Shown: positions 1-7,729 of the stretch, piece after piece
How the letters are laid out: every line of letters begins with the position of its first letter
How positions within the stretch are numbered: the stretch's first letter is position 1
Assembly: GCA_934561555.1 (NCBI GenBank)
Contig: CAKTGQ010000012.1
Coordinates: 1 to 64,000, forward strand
Origin: an uncultured Faecalibacterium sp.
GTDB lineage: Bacteria; Bacillota; Clostridia; Oscillospirales; Ruminococcaceae
DNA length: 64,000 bases
Direction of reading: 5' to 3'
Translations under genes and position numbers: made by a program
Notes under the pieces: model-generated
Seen by the model: the letters and a program-made list of their open reading frames with translations, nothing else
Told to the model about the DNA's origin: nothing
Database searches by the model: none

Positions 1-153
1 GCTCAGCACGCAATCGCTTGCGTCCTGTGTGAATTACTTTTGTTTGGAATTGTTTTACATGTTCTTCCAACATGAAATAGGTTCCTTTACAAGTTCTTTC
101 GATATTGTTCAATTTTCAAGGTCCTGTGCGCCGCAGCCTTAGCGGCTGACGAC
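1..153 (-). promoter_or_regulatory. Probable rRNA operon leader (transcribed leftward off the window)
   Basis: Read on the minus strand, this stretch has the look of a pre-16S leader. A boxA-like segment ACCTTGAAAATTGAACA lies at 106-122 and a small hairpin of CAGCC/GGCTG type at about 134-150, just downstream of a strong promoter. No ORF is present. The rRNA gene itself would lie beyond position 1, so the assignment is inferred from leader sequence and promoter strength only. Confidence 0.55.
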
Positions 154-159
154 TTGATT

Positions 160-188
160 ATTTTACCACAGAAGCGGTTTTTTGTCAA
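160..188 (-). promoter_or_regulatory. Strong sigma-A promoter, proximal rrn-type
   Basis: On the minus strand TTGACA (183-188) and TAAAAT (160-165) are separated by exactly 17 bp. It fires leftward into the boxA-like leader and is the nearer of two tandem promoters. Confidence 0.8.
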
Positions 189-344
189 GCACTTTTTTGA
201 GAAGCTTTTGAAGTTTTTCGAACTTGGAGCGCTTCAGGTTTCTCGGTGCTAACCGGAACTTTTCAGCGTCTATTGGTTCTTTTCAAGGGCTTCCCGCTGA
301 GCTTTCAGAAGTCATTCTTTTGTCTCAGCGCTTGGCGCTCACAT

Positions 345-373
345 ATAGTACCATACCGCAACTACTTTTGCAA
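345..373 (-). promoter_or_regulatory. Sigma-A promoter, distal rrn-type
   Basis: On the minus strand TTGCAA (368-373) and TACTAT (345-350) are separated by 17 bp, about 185 bp upstream of the proximal promoter. Tandem promoters of this spacing are usual for rRNA operons. The rest of 189-478 is AT-rich and I see no gene in it. Confidence 0.6.
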
Positions 374-480
374 GCCTTTTTTACATTTTTTTCGCCTTTT
401 TTTGCGCTTTGTATACATCAGCCAGTTTTTTGCTCAGTTTTGAGGGCGGTTTTGACCTTTCTTCCACCATTTCTGCGCAA

Positions 481-513
481 AAAAGCCGCCGCACAAAAAG
501 TGCAGCGGCTTTT
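481..513 (-). terminator. Intrinsic terminator of the MerR/YbjQ/CPBP operon
   Basis: A stem AAAAGCCGCYGCAC with a five-base loop is followed by a run of T on the minus strand, 10 bp after the stop of the CPBP protease gene. Confidence 0.75.
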
Positions 514-523
514 GCCTTGTAAT

Positions 524-1432
524 TCAGTTCTTTTCTTCCTGCTTCATCTCCCGCAGGGTCAGCCAGACGGCAGCCGCCAGCATCGGCAGCGCGGCAATCA
601 GACCGATGGGCATGGGACCCAGCACATTATAATAGGTATCTGCCGGGGTGACCAGCACCTGCGGCAGCGCCGCAATGGCGTTGAACGCTCCATGCGCGAT
701 GGCAGGCACCCAGATGCACTCCGTTTTCTCGTAGAGGATATCCAGCAGGGTGTTGAGGGCAAAGCAGATCACGCACCACACCACCAGACCCAGCAAGGGT
801 GCACCCAAGTAGTTGGTGCCGTATTCGTAACCCACCAGAAGCATCAGCGGCCAATGCCAGACGCCCCACACAACGCCGCCCAGCAGACGGCCGTTCAGCA
901 GACCGAACCGCTCCTTCAGGCGGGGCATCATGTAGCCGCGCCAGCCGACCTCCTCGCCCAGCGCGGGGAACATATTGATGGCCGGGGCAAGGAGCACCGC
1001 AAACAGCCCGTTTTGCAGCAGATAGCTGAGGGTAGAAACGCCCAGCTGACTGCGCAGGGTCTGGGCGTCCATCTCGCCGCCGTAGGCAGCTACCAGCCAG
1101 CTGCCGGTAAAATCCAGCCGGGAGGGGAACACGGCAAAATACAACACTGCGCCCAGCAGGGTGAGCACCGCCGGGCCGAACCATGCCGCCAGCCAGAACC
1201 GCCGCTTGCCCTGCACCTTCCAGCCGATGCCGGTGGGCTGGCGCAAAAAAGCCTTCTGCACCAGCAAAACAGCCAGCAGCGGGCAGAACATGGTAACGAT
1301 GAGCGCCAGCTGATACAGCACGGCGTTATTCTGCTGCAAAAGTGCCATGCAGCCGCCAACCTGACACAGCCATGCCATGCCGAAGGCAAGCAGGAAGTAC
1401 AGGCCGAAGCCCTGTTTTTCTTTTACCGTCAT
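524..1432 (-). CDS. CPBP family intramembrane metalloprotease
   Basis: 302-residue multi-pass membrane protein of the CPBP (CAAX protease and bacteriocin-processing, Abi-like) family. The three family motifs are visible: EEVGWRG (EExxxR type) around residue 154, a WHWP segment around 188, and HGAFNA around 243, which together form the predicted intramembrane glutamate-zinc site. Members cleave or process membrane-associated peptides; the substrate here is unknown. The start codon overlaps the stop of the YbjQ gene by four bases (ATGA), so it is translationally coupled as the third gene of a MerR-controlled operon. Location next to a MerR sensor suggests an envelope or antimicrobial stress role, which is inference. 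Confidence 0.85.
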   Translation of the reverse strand: MTVKEKQGFGLYFLLAFGMAWLCQVGGCMALLQQNNAVLYQLALIVTMFCPLLAVLLVQKAFLRQPTGIGWKVQGKRRFWLAAWFGPAVLTLLGAVLYFAVFPSRLDFTGSWLVAAYGGEMDAQTLRSQLGVSTLSYLLQNGLFAVLLAPAINMFPALGEEVGWRGYMMPRLKERFGLLNGRLLGGVVWGVWHWPLMLLVGYEYGTNYLGAPLLGLVVWCVICFALNTLLDILYEKTECIWVPAIAHGAFNAIAALPQVLVTPADTYYNVLGPMPIGLIAALPMLAAAVWLTLREMKQEEKN

Positions 1433-1740
1433 ACGAATCTCACCGCCGTTCCGTAAGCAATGACCTCTGCTGCGCCCTGCATGACGCTGGCAGAGGCGTA
1501 CCGCATGCCCACAATGGCATCTGCGCCAAGGCTTTCGGCGTCCTTGACCATGCGGCCGGTGGCGATCTGTCGGGCTTCGGTGAGCATATCGGCGTAGTCG
1601 GTCACCTCGCCGCCCACAAGTGTGCGGAAACCCGCCATCATGTCATGGCCAAGGTTGCGGCTCTGCACCGTGCTGCCCCGCACCACGCCCAGCGCCTCCA
1701 GCTTTTTGCCCGGGATCTCGTTAATAGTTACGATAAGCAT
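1429..1740 (-). CDS. YbjQ/UPF0145 heavy-metal-binding-domain protein
   Basis: 103-residue protein of the YbjQ (UPF0145, DUF74) family. Features matching the family are the N-terminal LIVTINEIPG strand, the GVVRGSTVQSRNLG segment and a C-terminal GADAIVGMRY block. Family members are thought to form small pentameric rings; their function is not established and the metal-binding label is a domain name. It overlaps the upstream MerR gene by 20 bases and the downstream protease by 4, so the three are one transcript. Length is normal for the family. Confidence 0.85.
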   Translation of the reverse strand: MLIVTINEIPGKKLEALGVVRGSTVQSRNLGHDMMAGFRTLVGGEVTDYADMLTEARQIATGRMVKDAESLGADAIVGMRYASASVMQGAAEVIAYGTAVRFV

Positions 1741-2374
1741 CTTCTTCTCCCTTTCCGATCTCTTCGATCCGATCCAGCAGCACCTTCAGGGTGCCTACGA
1801 TGCAGCCCGCCGGGATGCCGAACATCACCACCAGCAGCGGCAGCGGCGGGGCATCCTGCGGGTCGGTGTAGATCGCCCAGCCCATAGTGGCAATTACAAA
1901 AGCCATCATGGCCACAAAAAGGGCAGCACCGATGCAGGCGCCCCGGATGCGGCGGGTCTTTTGGTCGGTCCGTTCAATGTTCACAAAAGTCACTCCCTGT
2001 TCTTCCCGTGCGGTCAGGCGCGCCAGCGTCTGCTCCACATCCAGTTGTTCCAGCGGGCCGTTCTCCTGTTGCAGCAGCGTGCAGAAGCCGATTGCTTCTT
2101 CCAAGTCGGCGCGGCGGCTGCGCAGACGTTCCAGCTGCTGGCTCATGCCCTCGGCCAGCGTGCGCTGCCCTTCCAGCATCTCCCGGATCTCTGCCAGCGG
2201 CACGTCCAGCTTGCGCAGCAGCTTGATGCGGCGCAGACGCTCCACATCTGCCTGCGAGTAGCTGCGGTAGCCGTTGCCCGGCTCCCGGCTGGGGCTGATA
2301 AGCCCCTCTTCCTCGTAAAAGCGGATGTTCTTTTTGGTCACGCCGACGGCGGCTTCCACTTCGTTGATCTTCAT
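1721..2374 (-). CDS. MerR family regulator with C-terminal membrane segments
   Basis: 217-residue regulator. Residues 1-70 carry the MerR winged helix (MKINEVEAAVGVTKKNIRFYEEEGL, then RSYSQADVERLRRIKLLRKL), followed by a dimerisation coil around 75-120. Instead of a typical effector domain, residues 140-200 hold two strongly hydrophobic segments (GAALFVAMMAFVIATMGWA and PLPLLVVMFGIPAGCIVG), so the protein is probably membrane-anchored. It is the first gene of its operon. An AAGGAGGGGG ribosome site lies at 2384-2393. The promoter is of MerR type with a 19-bp spacer, so it very likely controls itself and the two downstream genes. The inducing signal is unknown. Confidence 0.85.
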   Translation of the reverse strand: MKINEVEAAVGVTKKNIRFYEEEGLISPSREPGNGYRSYSQADVERLRRIKLLRKLDVPLAEIREMLEGQRTLAEGMSQQLERLRSRRADLEEAIGFCTLLQQENGPLEQLDVEQTLARLTAREEQGVTFVNIERTDQKTRRIRGACIGAALFVAMMAFVIATMGWAIYTDPQDAPPLPLLVVMFGIPAGCIVGTLKVLLDRIEEIGKGEEDAYRNY

Positions 2375-2401
2375 GGGTCACGACCCCCTCCTTACGGGAG
2401 T

Positions 2402-2432
2402 ATTCTACACCTTCCACAAAGGGGAAGGTCAA
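2402..2432 (-). promoter_or_regulatory. MerR-type promoter with operator dyad in a 19-bp spacer
   Basis: On the minus strand TTGACC (2427-2432) and TAGAAT (2402-2407) are 19 bp apart, the long spacing that MerR activators correct by DNA distortion. A perfect 7+7 inverted repeat, ACCTTCC/GGAAGGT, spans 2409-2429 and fills the spacer. It drives the MerR/YbjQ/CPBP operon. Confidence 0.85.
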
Positions 2433-2442
2433 GTTTTTTTGC

Positions 2443-2478
2443 AAAAAGAGCTGCCGCACAAAGTCGTACAGCAGCTCC
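2443..2478 (-). terminator. Terminator of the DEAD-box helicase gene
   Basis: GAGCTGC arms with a GTAC-rich inner loop are followed on the minus strand by CTTTTTGC, immediately after the helicase stop. It separates helicase transcription from the MerR promoter. Confidence 0.65.
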
Positions 2479-2483
2479 TTCCT

Positions 2484-3671
2484 TTAAAAATAGCATTTGA
2501 TCTGGAAACGGTCGGCGTTGTCCTGCTTTTTTTCCACTACGATGTGCTCGTGGTTGAAGTCGAAGTGCACCGGGGTGCATAGGTCGGTGTTGCGGGTCAG
2601 GCGCAGCAGCTCCTGCACGCGCTTTTTCTCCTCCGGCACATAGAACAGGTAGCTCACGCCCTCCTTTTTGGCGCGGCCGGTGCGGCCGATGCGGTGGGTG
2701 TAGTGCTCGTTCTCGCTGGGCACATCGTAGTTGATAACAGCATCCACATCCGAGACATCAATGCCGCGGGCAGCAACGTCGGTAGCTACCAGAATAGCCA
2801 GCTTGCCGTCCCGGAAGGCCTGCATGATCTGGTTGCGCTCCTTCTGGGAGAGGTCGCCGTGCAGGCAGTCCACCGAGAAGCCCAGCCGTGCCAGCTGGTT
2901 TGCCAGTGTGGCGGTGTTGAACTTGGTATCGCAGAACACCATCACCCGCTTGTAGCCCTCGCCGATGATGATCTGTGCCAGATCCGACAGCTTATTGCGG
3001 CCGGAGGTCTCCAGCATATACTGGGTGATCTTAGGCTGGCTTTCCTCCCGGGGCTGCACAGTGATTTCCTCGGCGTTGTGCTGGTACAGCCAGCCGATAT
3101 CCATCACCTCGCGGCTGATGGTAGCAGAGAACATGGACAGCGCCTTGCGTGCCTTCATCATCTCGATGATGTGGCGCACATCCTTATAAAAGCCCATGTT
3201 CAGCATCTCGTCGGCTTCGTCCAGCACGATCTGGGTCACGTGGGAGATATCAATGCTGTGGTGCTTGTAGTGATCCATCAGGCGGCCCGGGGTGGCTACC
3301 ACGATCTGGCAGCCCTCGGCCAGACGCTTTGCCTGCTTTTCCATATTGGCACCGCCGTACACACAGGCCACCTGCACCTCGGGCATAAAGTAGGTAAGGT
3401 TGGTCAGCTCCTCAGCGATCTGCTGCGCAAGCTCCCGGGTGGGTGCCATGATGACGGCCTGCGGATATTTGTTTTCCGGCTGGATATGCTCCACCACCGG
3501 GATGCCGAAGGCACAGGTCTTACCGGTGCCGGTAGGTGCCTTGGCGATGACATCATGCCCTGCCAGCATGAGGGGGATGGTCTTTTCCTGAATCTCGGTC
3601 ATTTCGGCAAAGCCCATGCGTTCCACAGCCTTGTGGATGGCTTCGCTGCACTGCAACTCGCTGTAAAGCAT
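2484..3671 (-). CDS. DEAD-box ATP-dependent RNA helicase
   Basis: 395-residue RNA helicase. The order of motifs is complete: a Q-motif region with an FAEMTEIQEKTIP segment, motif I APTGTGKT (residues about 43-50), PTRELA, TPGR, motif II DEAD, motif III FSAT, then in the second RecA domain VFCDTK, DVAARGID and HRIGRTGR. It unwinds short RNA duplexes with ATP, probably in ribosome assembly or mRNA decay. The protein ends soon after the core with no long basic tail. It is transcribed alone, from a promoter at 3715-3743 to a terminator at 2443-2478. Which cellular paralogue (CshA-like or DbpA-like) cannot be decided here. Confidence 0.92.
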   Translation of the reverse strand: MLYSELQCSEAIHKAVERMGFAEMTEIQEKTIPLMLAGHDVIAKAPTGTGKTCAFGIPVVEHIQPENKYPQAVIMAPTRELAQQIAEELTNLTYFMPEVQVACVYGGANMEKQAKRLAEGCQIVVATPGRLMDHYKHHSIDISHVTQIVLDEADEMLNMGFYKDVRHIIEMMKARKALSMFSATISREVMDIGWLYQHNAEEITVQPREESQPKITQYMLETSGRNKLSDLAQIIIGEGYKRVMVFCDTKFNTATLANQLARLGFSVDCLHGDLSQKERNQIMQAFRDGKLAILVATDVAARGIDVSDVDAVINYDVPSENEHYTHRIGRTGRAKKEGVSYLFYVPEEKKRVQELLRLTRNTDLCTPVHFDFNHEHIVVEKKQDNADRFQIKCYF

Positions 3672-3714
3672 TTGGACAACTCCGTTCTTTGTGGCGTTTT
3701 TTCTCGTTGCAACA

Positions 3715-3743
3715 AGTATAGCATGAAATGCCGCGCTTGTCAG
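3715..3743 (-). promoter_or_regulatory. Promoter of the DEAD-box helicase gene
   Basis: On the minus strand CTGACA (3738-3743) and TATACT (3715-3720) are 17 bp apart, about 45 bp upstream of the helicase start. Confidence 0.65.
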
Positions 3744-3793
3744 CAGAGAAACAAAAAGATGCCGTGCGCCGCACGCAAGGCGGGACGATTTGA

Positions 3794-3890
3794 AATGCCC
3801 TCCGCTTGTGCTCTGGGCATTTTCAGCGGAAAATGATTTTGAATTTCGGGATAACGGAACGCCTGCGGGCGTTCCGTTATCCCATTTTCA
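3794..3890 (+). repeat. Family I structured repeat, copy 1
   Basis: Intergenic copy of the dispersed element described in the findings. Head stem ATGCCC (3795-3800)/GGGCAT (3815-3820); loop CCGCT (3802-3806) is complementary to AGCGG (3825-3829) just downstream, allowing a pseudoknot. A 36-nt perfect hairpin (3848-3883) with loop CTGCGG follows, then a TTTTCA tail. Confidence 0.8.
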
Positions 3891-3910
3891 CAGCAGAGTT
3901 TTTGCCAAGC

Positions 3911-3949
3911 AAAAAGAACCGCACCCGGGGTCACGGGTACGGTTCTCAG
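3911..3949 (-). terminator. Terminator of the HU gene
   Basis: On the minus strand AGAACCG and CGGTTCT arms with inner ACCCG/CGGGT pairing are followed by TTTTTGC, starting about 10 bp after the HU stop. Confidence 0.75.
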
Positions 3950-3958
3950 TGTGCGGGA

Positions 3959-4261
3959 TCAGGCGGTCTCTTCCACGCCCTTCTTGCCGGCCTCCAGCTT
4001 CTGCTTGAAGCGGCCGCTGGCCTTGAAGCCGGGGATGGAGGTGGACTCCAGCTGGCTGGAGACCTTGGTCTTGGGGTTGGTGTAAGCCTTCGGCTTGCGA
4101 GGACGCATCTCAAAGCGGCCAAAGCCGGCGATGGTCACCTTTTCGTCAGCACGCAGGCAGTCCGCGATCTGGTCAAACATTGCATCCATCGTGGTCTCGA
4201 CCTGAGCTTCGGTAAAGCCGGTCTTGCGTGCCACGGTTTCGATCATCTGGGAACGGGTCAT
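3959..4261 (-). CDS. hup: HU family DNA-binding protein
   Basis: 100-residue histone-like protein. The start at 4261 gives MTRSQMIETVARKTG; it sits 9 bp from an AGGAGGA site at 4271-4277, whereas the longer open frame adds a non-homologous 44-residue lead. The HU fold is recognisable from the N-terminal helix pair, the GFGRFEMRPR strand and the arm PRKPKAYTNPKT, although the arm lacks the usual RNP tip and reads as a divergent HU/IHF type. It bends and compacts DNA as a dimer. Transcribed alone, with a promoter that carries an unusual repeat array (4335-4388). Confidence 0.9.
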   Translation of the reverse strand: MTRSQMIETVARKTGFTEAQVETTMDAMFDQIADCLRADEKVTIAGFGRFEMRPRKPKAYTNPKTKVSSQLESTSIPGFKASGRFKQKLEAGKKGVEETA

Positions 4262-4321
4262 GTATCGATATCCTCCTGGAATGTCCAAAAGTAACGTCTT
4301 TTGGCAAATTTTGCGTTGTTG

Positions 4322-4388
4322 AGTATAACATATTTCGCGCACTGTTTTCGATGGATTGCGCACGAAATGTCGTTTATTGCGCACGAAC
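4322..4388 (-). promoter_or_regulatory. HU promoter with three 21-bp-spaced direct repeats
   Basis: A TATACT -10 box lies at 4322-4327 (minus). No acceptable -35 exists at 16-18 bp. Upstream, GCGCAC (forward strand) recurs at 4337, 4358 and 4379, an exact 21-bp period; the two distal copies share the 12-mer ATTGCGCACGAA (4356-4367 and 4377-4388). The layout suggests an activator-dependent promoter, which is inference. Confidence 0.6.
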
Positions 4389-4418
4389 CACATTCAGTTC
4401 CGTGCACTCCGCACAAAT

Positions 4419-4447
4419 ACAGCGCCCACCGTTTCGGCAGGCGCTGT
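4419..4447 (-). terminator. Hairpin at the end of the pyrimidine operon
   Basis: ACAGCGCC/GGCGCTGT arms around a GTTTC loop follow the carB stop by 30 bp. The U-tract is weak (ATTTGTG), so termination may be partial and some readthrough into the HU promoter region is possible. Confidence 0.5.
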
Positions 4448-4476
4448 AAAGAGCTGTTTTATGCGGGTGTTACGGC

Positions 4477-7400
4477 TTATTTTCCGCGGTACAGGGTGGC
4501 AATATCCACCAGCGGGATGTTAGCCAGGCTGTGCTCGCTGCGCAGGCAGTCTACCAGAGAAGCGGCGGTATCCACTGCGGTGATGCAGGGGATGCTCAGC
4601 TCCACAGCCTTGCGGCGCAGACGGACGGAGTCGCGCCGGGGGTCACGGCCCTTGGCGCTGGTGGAGAACACATAGTCCACCAGACCGCTCTGCAGCAGAT
4701 CCACAATGTTGGGTGCCTCGCCGGAGATGTTGCGCACCTCGTTGCAGGGAACCATATGCTTGTTGAGCCATGCACAGGTGCCGGAGGTACCGTAGAGCTT
4801 ATAGCCCATATCCTTCAGCTTCCATGCGATATCCACGAACTCGGGCTTGTCGCTGTCCTTCACGGTGAAGATGCAGCAGCTGCCCGGGCCGGGGGTCTTG
4901 AAGGTATAGCCTGCACCAATCAGACCCTTGAGCAGGGCGTCGTGGTAGTTGGGCGCAATACCCAGCACCTCGCCGGTAGACTTCATCTCGGGGCCGAACT
5001 GGGTATCCACGGCGTGCAGCTTTTCAAAGCTGAACACGGGCACCTTGACCGCCACATAGGGGGCATTGGGGTGCAGACCGGTGCCGTAGCCCATATCTGC
5101 CAGCTTCTCGCCCAAGCAGCAACGCACGGCCAGATCCACCATGGGCACGCCGGTGACCTTGGAGATGTACGGCACGGTACGGGAGGAGCGGGGGTTCACC
5201 TCGATGACATACACACGGCCATGGGAAACGGCGTACTGTACGTTGACCAGACCGGTGACGTGCAGTTCGCGGGCAAAGCGACCGGTGTAGTCCACCATAG
5301 TGTCGATCTCGTCCTGCGTCAGGTGCTGTGCCGGGTAGACACAGATGGAGTCGCCGGAGTGCACGCCGGTGCGCTCCACCTGCTCCATGATGCCGGGGAT
5401 CAGGAAGTTTTCGCCGTCGCAGATGGCGTCCACCTCGCACTCGGTGCCCATGATGTACTTATCCAGCAGCACCGGGTGATCCATATCGACGTGCTCGGTG
5501 ATAACGCCCATGTACTCGACGATATCCGCCTTGTTGTAGGCCACGATCATGTTCTGACCGCCCAGCACATAGGAGGGACGCATCAGCACCGGCAGACCGA
5601 TCTCCTCGGCAGCAGCCAGAGCTTCGTCCAGATTGAACACGGTACGGCCCGGGGCGCGGGGGATGTTGCAGCGCTCCAGCAGCTCGTCAAAGCGCTCGCG
5701 GTCCTCGGCCTCGTCGATGGCGTCCGCCGGGGTGCCCAGAATGGGCAGGCCGATCTCGTCCATGTGCTTGGCCAGCTTGATGGCGGTCTGTCCGCCGAAC
5801 TGCACCACGCAGGCATCCGGCTTTTCGGTGGCAATGATGTTGTCCACGCTCTCCGGGTTCAGCGGGTCGAAGTACAGACGGTCGCCGGTATCAAAGTCGG
5901 TGGAGACGGTCTCGGGGTTATTGTTGACCAGAATGGCCTCGCAGCCGTTCTTTTTCAGGGTCCATACGCAGTGCACAGAGCAGTAGTCGAACTCGATGCC
6001 CTGACCGATGCGGATGGGGCCGGAGCCAAAGACCAGAACCTTCTTCTTTTTGGGCTCGCCCTTGGCAGCGGTCTCGGCTTCCTTCTCGGCGATGAAGCCT
6101 GCGGCTTCGTTGTCGCCGTCGTAGGTGGAGTAGAAGTAAGGCGTGTTGGCCGAGAACTCGGCAGCGCAGGTATCTACCATCTTGAAGCCGGCGCGGTAGT
6201 TCTCCACAGGCAGGGTGTCCACCTGTGCCAGACGGCGGATGGTCTTATCCTGGAAGCCGTACTTCTTGGCAGTCTTGTACTGCTCCACAGACAGATGGCC
6301 ATTGCACTGTGCCAGACCCTTTTCCAGATCTGCCAGATGCTGCATCTTGTCCAAGAACCACCAGTCGATCTTGGTGATATCGTAGATGACCTTGTGGTCG
6401 ATGCCGCGCTTCAGCGCCTCGTACACGCAGAACACGCGCTCGGCGTCCTGAACGTGCATGTGCTCCACCACTTCCTCGTCGGTCAGTTCCTCAAAGGGCT
6501 TGTGGGTCAGGGTGTCCATACCCAGCTCAATGGAGGAAACAGCCTTCATCATGGCAGCTTCGAAGCTGTTGCCGATGCTCATCACCTCGCCGGTAGCCAT
6601 CATCTGGGTGCCCAGAGACTTATCGGCGTAGACGAATTTATCAAACGGCCACTTCGGGTACTTGACCACGATGTAGTCCAGCGCAGGCTCAAAGCAGGCG
6701 CAGGTCTTGCCGGTAACGTCGTTGGTGATCTCGTCCAGCGTGTAGCCGATGGCGATCTTGGTCGCCACCTTGGCAATGGGGTAGCCGGTCGCCTTGGAAG
6801 CCAGCGCGGAGGAGCGGGACACACGAGGGTTGACCTCGATGACCGCGTAGTCGAAGCTGTCCGGCTTCAGGGCAAACTGGCAGTTGCAGCCGCCCTCGAT
6901 GCCCAGCTCGGTGATGATATCCAGTGCGGCGGTACGCAGCATCTGGTACTCGTGGTCGGTCAGGGTCTGGGAGGGAGCCACGACCACCGAGTCGCCGGTG
7001 TGGATGCCCACGGGGTCGAGGTTCTCCATGTTACATACGGTGATCACGTTGCCCTTGTGGTCGCGCATCACCTCGTACTCGATCTCTTTCCAGCCGGCGA
7101 TGCACTTTTCCACCAGGATCTGATGGATGGGAGAAAGGCGCAGGCCGTTGGTGCCGATCTCGATCAGCTTTTCGCGGGTCTCGCAGATGCCGCCGCCGGT
7201 GCCGCCCATGGTAAAGGCCGGGCGCACGATGACCGGGTAGCCGATGCGGTCGGCGCAGTCCAGTGCGTCCTGCAGCGTCTCCACCACCTCAGAGGGGATG
7301 ATGGGCTGGTGCAGCTTTTCCATGGTCTCCTTGAACAGCTCGCGGTCCTCGGCACGGTCGATGGTCTCGGGCTTGCAGGCCAGCAGACGGATGCCGGTGC

Positions 7401-7728
7401 GGTCCAGATAGCCGGAGCGTGCCAGCTCCATGGACAGGTTCAGGCCCATCTGACCGCCGAGGTTGGGCAGCACAGAGTCCGGCTTTTCGATGTCCAGAAT
7501 GCGCTCCACGACTTCCAGCGTCATGGGCTCGATATACACATGGTCGGCCACATCCGGGTCGGTCATGATGGTAGCGGGGTTAGAGTTCAGCAGAACGGTC
7601 TCGATGCCCTCTGCTTTCAGGGCGCGGCAGGCCTGCGTGCCGGAGTAGTCAAACTCCGCAGCCTGACCAATGATGATGGGGCCGGAGCCAATGACCAGCA
7701 CCTTTTTGATTCTGGGGTCCTTCGGCAT
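4477..7728 (-). CDS. carB: Carbamoyl-phosphate synthase large subunit
   Basis: 1083-residue large subunit that makes carbamoyl phosphate from bicarbonate, ammonia and two ATP. The two homologous halves are plain: each starts with a GSGPI(I/R)IGQ element (near residues 13 and 573) and contains an ATP-grasp domain. A C-terminal MGS-type allosteric region (KDMGYKLYGTSGTCAWL, about residue 960 onward) is where UMP and ornithine act in relatives. Length equals the usual about 1070 residues. It is the last gene of the pyr operon, one base after carA, and must also supply argF, since no second carAB set is in this window. Confidence 0.97.
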   Translation of the reverse strand: MPKDPRIKKVLVIGSGPIIIGQAAEFDYSGTQACRALKAEGIETVLLNSNPATIMTDPDVADHVYIEPMTLEVVERILDIEKPDSVLPNLGGQMGLNLSMELARSGYLDRTGIRLLACKPETIDRAEDRELFKETMEKLHQPIIPSEVVETLQDALDCADRIGYPVIVRPAFTMGGTGGGICETREKLIEIGTNGLRLSPIHQILVEKCIAGWKEIEYEVMRDHKGNVITVCNMENLDPVGIHTGDSVVVAPSQTLTDHEYQMLRTAALDIITELGIEGGCNCQFALKPDSFDYAVIEVNPRVSRSSALASKATGYPIAKVATKIAIGYTLDEITNDVTGKTCACFEPALDYIVVKYPKWPFDKFVYADKSLGTQMMATGEVMSIGNSFEAAMMKAVSSIELGMDTLTHKPFEELTDEEVVEHMHVQDAERVFCVYEALKRGIDHKVIYDITKIDWWFLDKMQHLADLEKGLAQCNGHLSVEQYKTAKKYGFQDKTIRRLAQVDTLPVENYRAGFKMVDTCAAEFSANTPYFYSTYDGDNEAAGFIAEKEAETAAKGEPKKKKVLVFGSGPIRIGQGIEFDYCSVHCVWTLKKNGCEAILVNNNPETVSTDFDTGDRLYFDPLNPESVDNIIATEKPDACVVQFGGQTAIKLAKHMDEIGLPILGTPADAIDEAEDRERFDELLERCNIPRAPGRTVFNLDEALAAAEEIGLPVLMRPSYVLGGQNMIVAYNKADIVEYMGVITEHVDMDHPVLLDKYIMGTECEVDAICDGENFLIPGIMEQVERTGVHSGDSICVYPAQHLTQDEIDTMVDYTGRFARELHVTGLVNVQYAVSHGRVYVIEVNPRSSRTVPYISKVTGVPMVDLAVRCCLGEKLADMGYGTGLHPNAPYVAVKVPVFSFEKLHAVDTQFGPEMKSTGEVLGIAPNYHDALLKGLIGAGYTFKTPGPGSCCIFTVKDSDKPEFVDIAWKLKDMGYKLYGTSGTCAWLNKHMVPCNEVRNISGEAPNIVDLLQSGLVDYVFSTSAKGRDPRRDSVRLRRKAVELSIPCITAVDTAASLVDCLRSEHSLANIPLVDIATLYRGK

Positions 7729-7729
7729 T

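Noticed and set aside
224..1456. A 410-codon plus-strand frame at the left end
   Set aside because: Covers rrn promoters and lies antisense to the CPBP protease; no sensible protein features.
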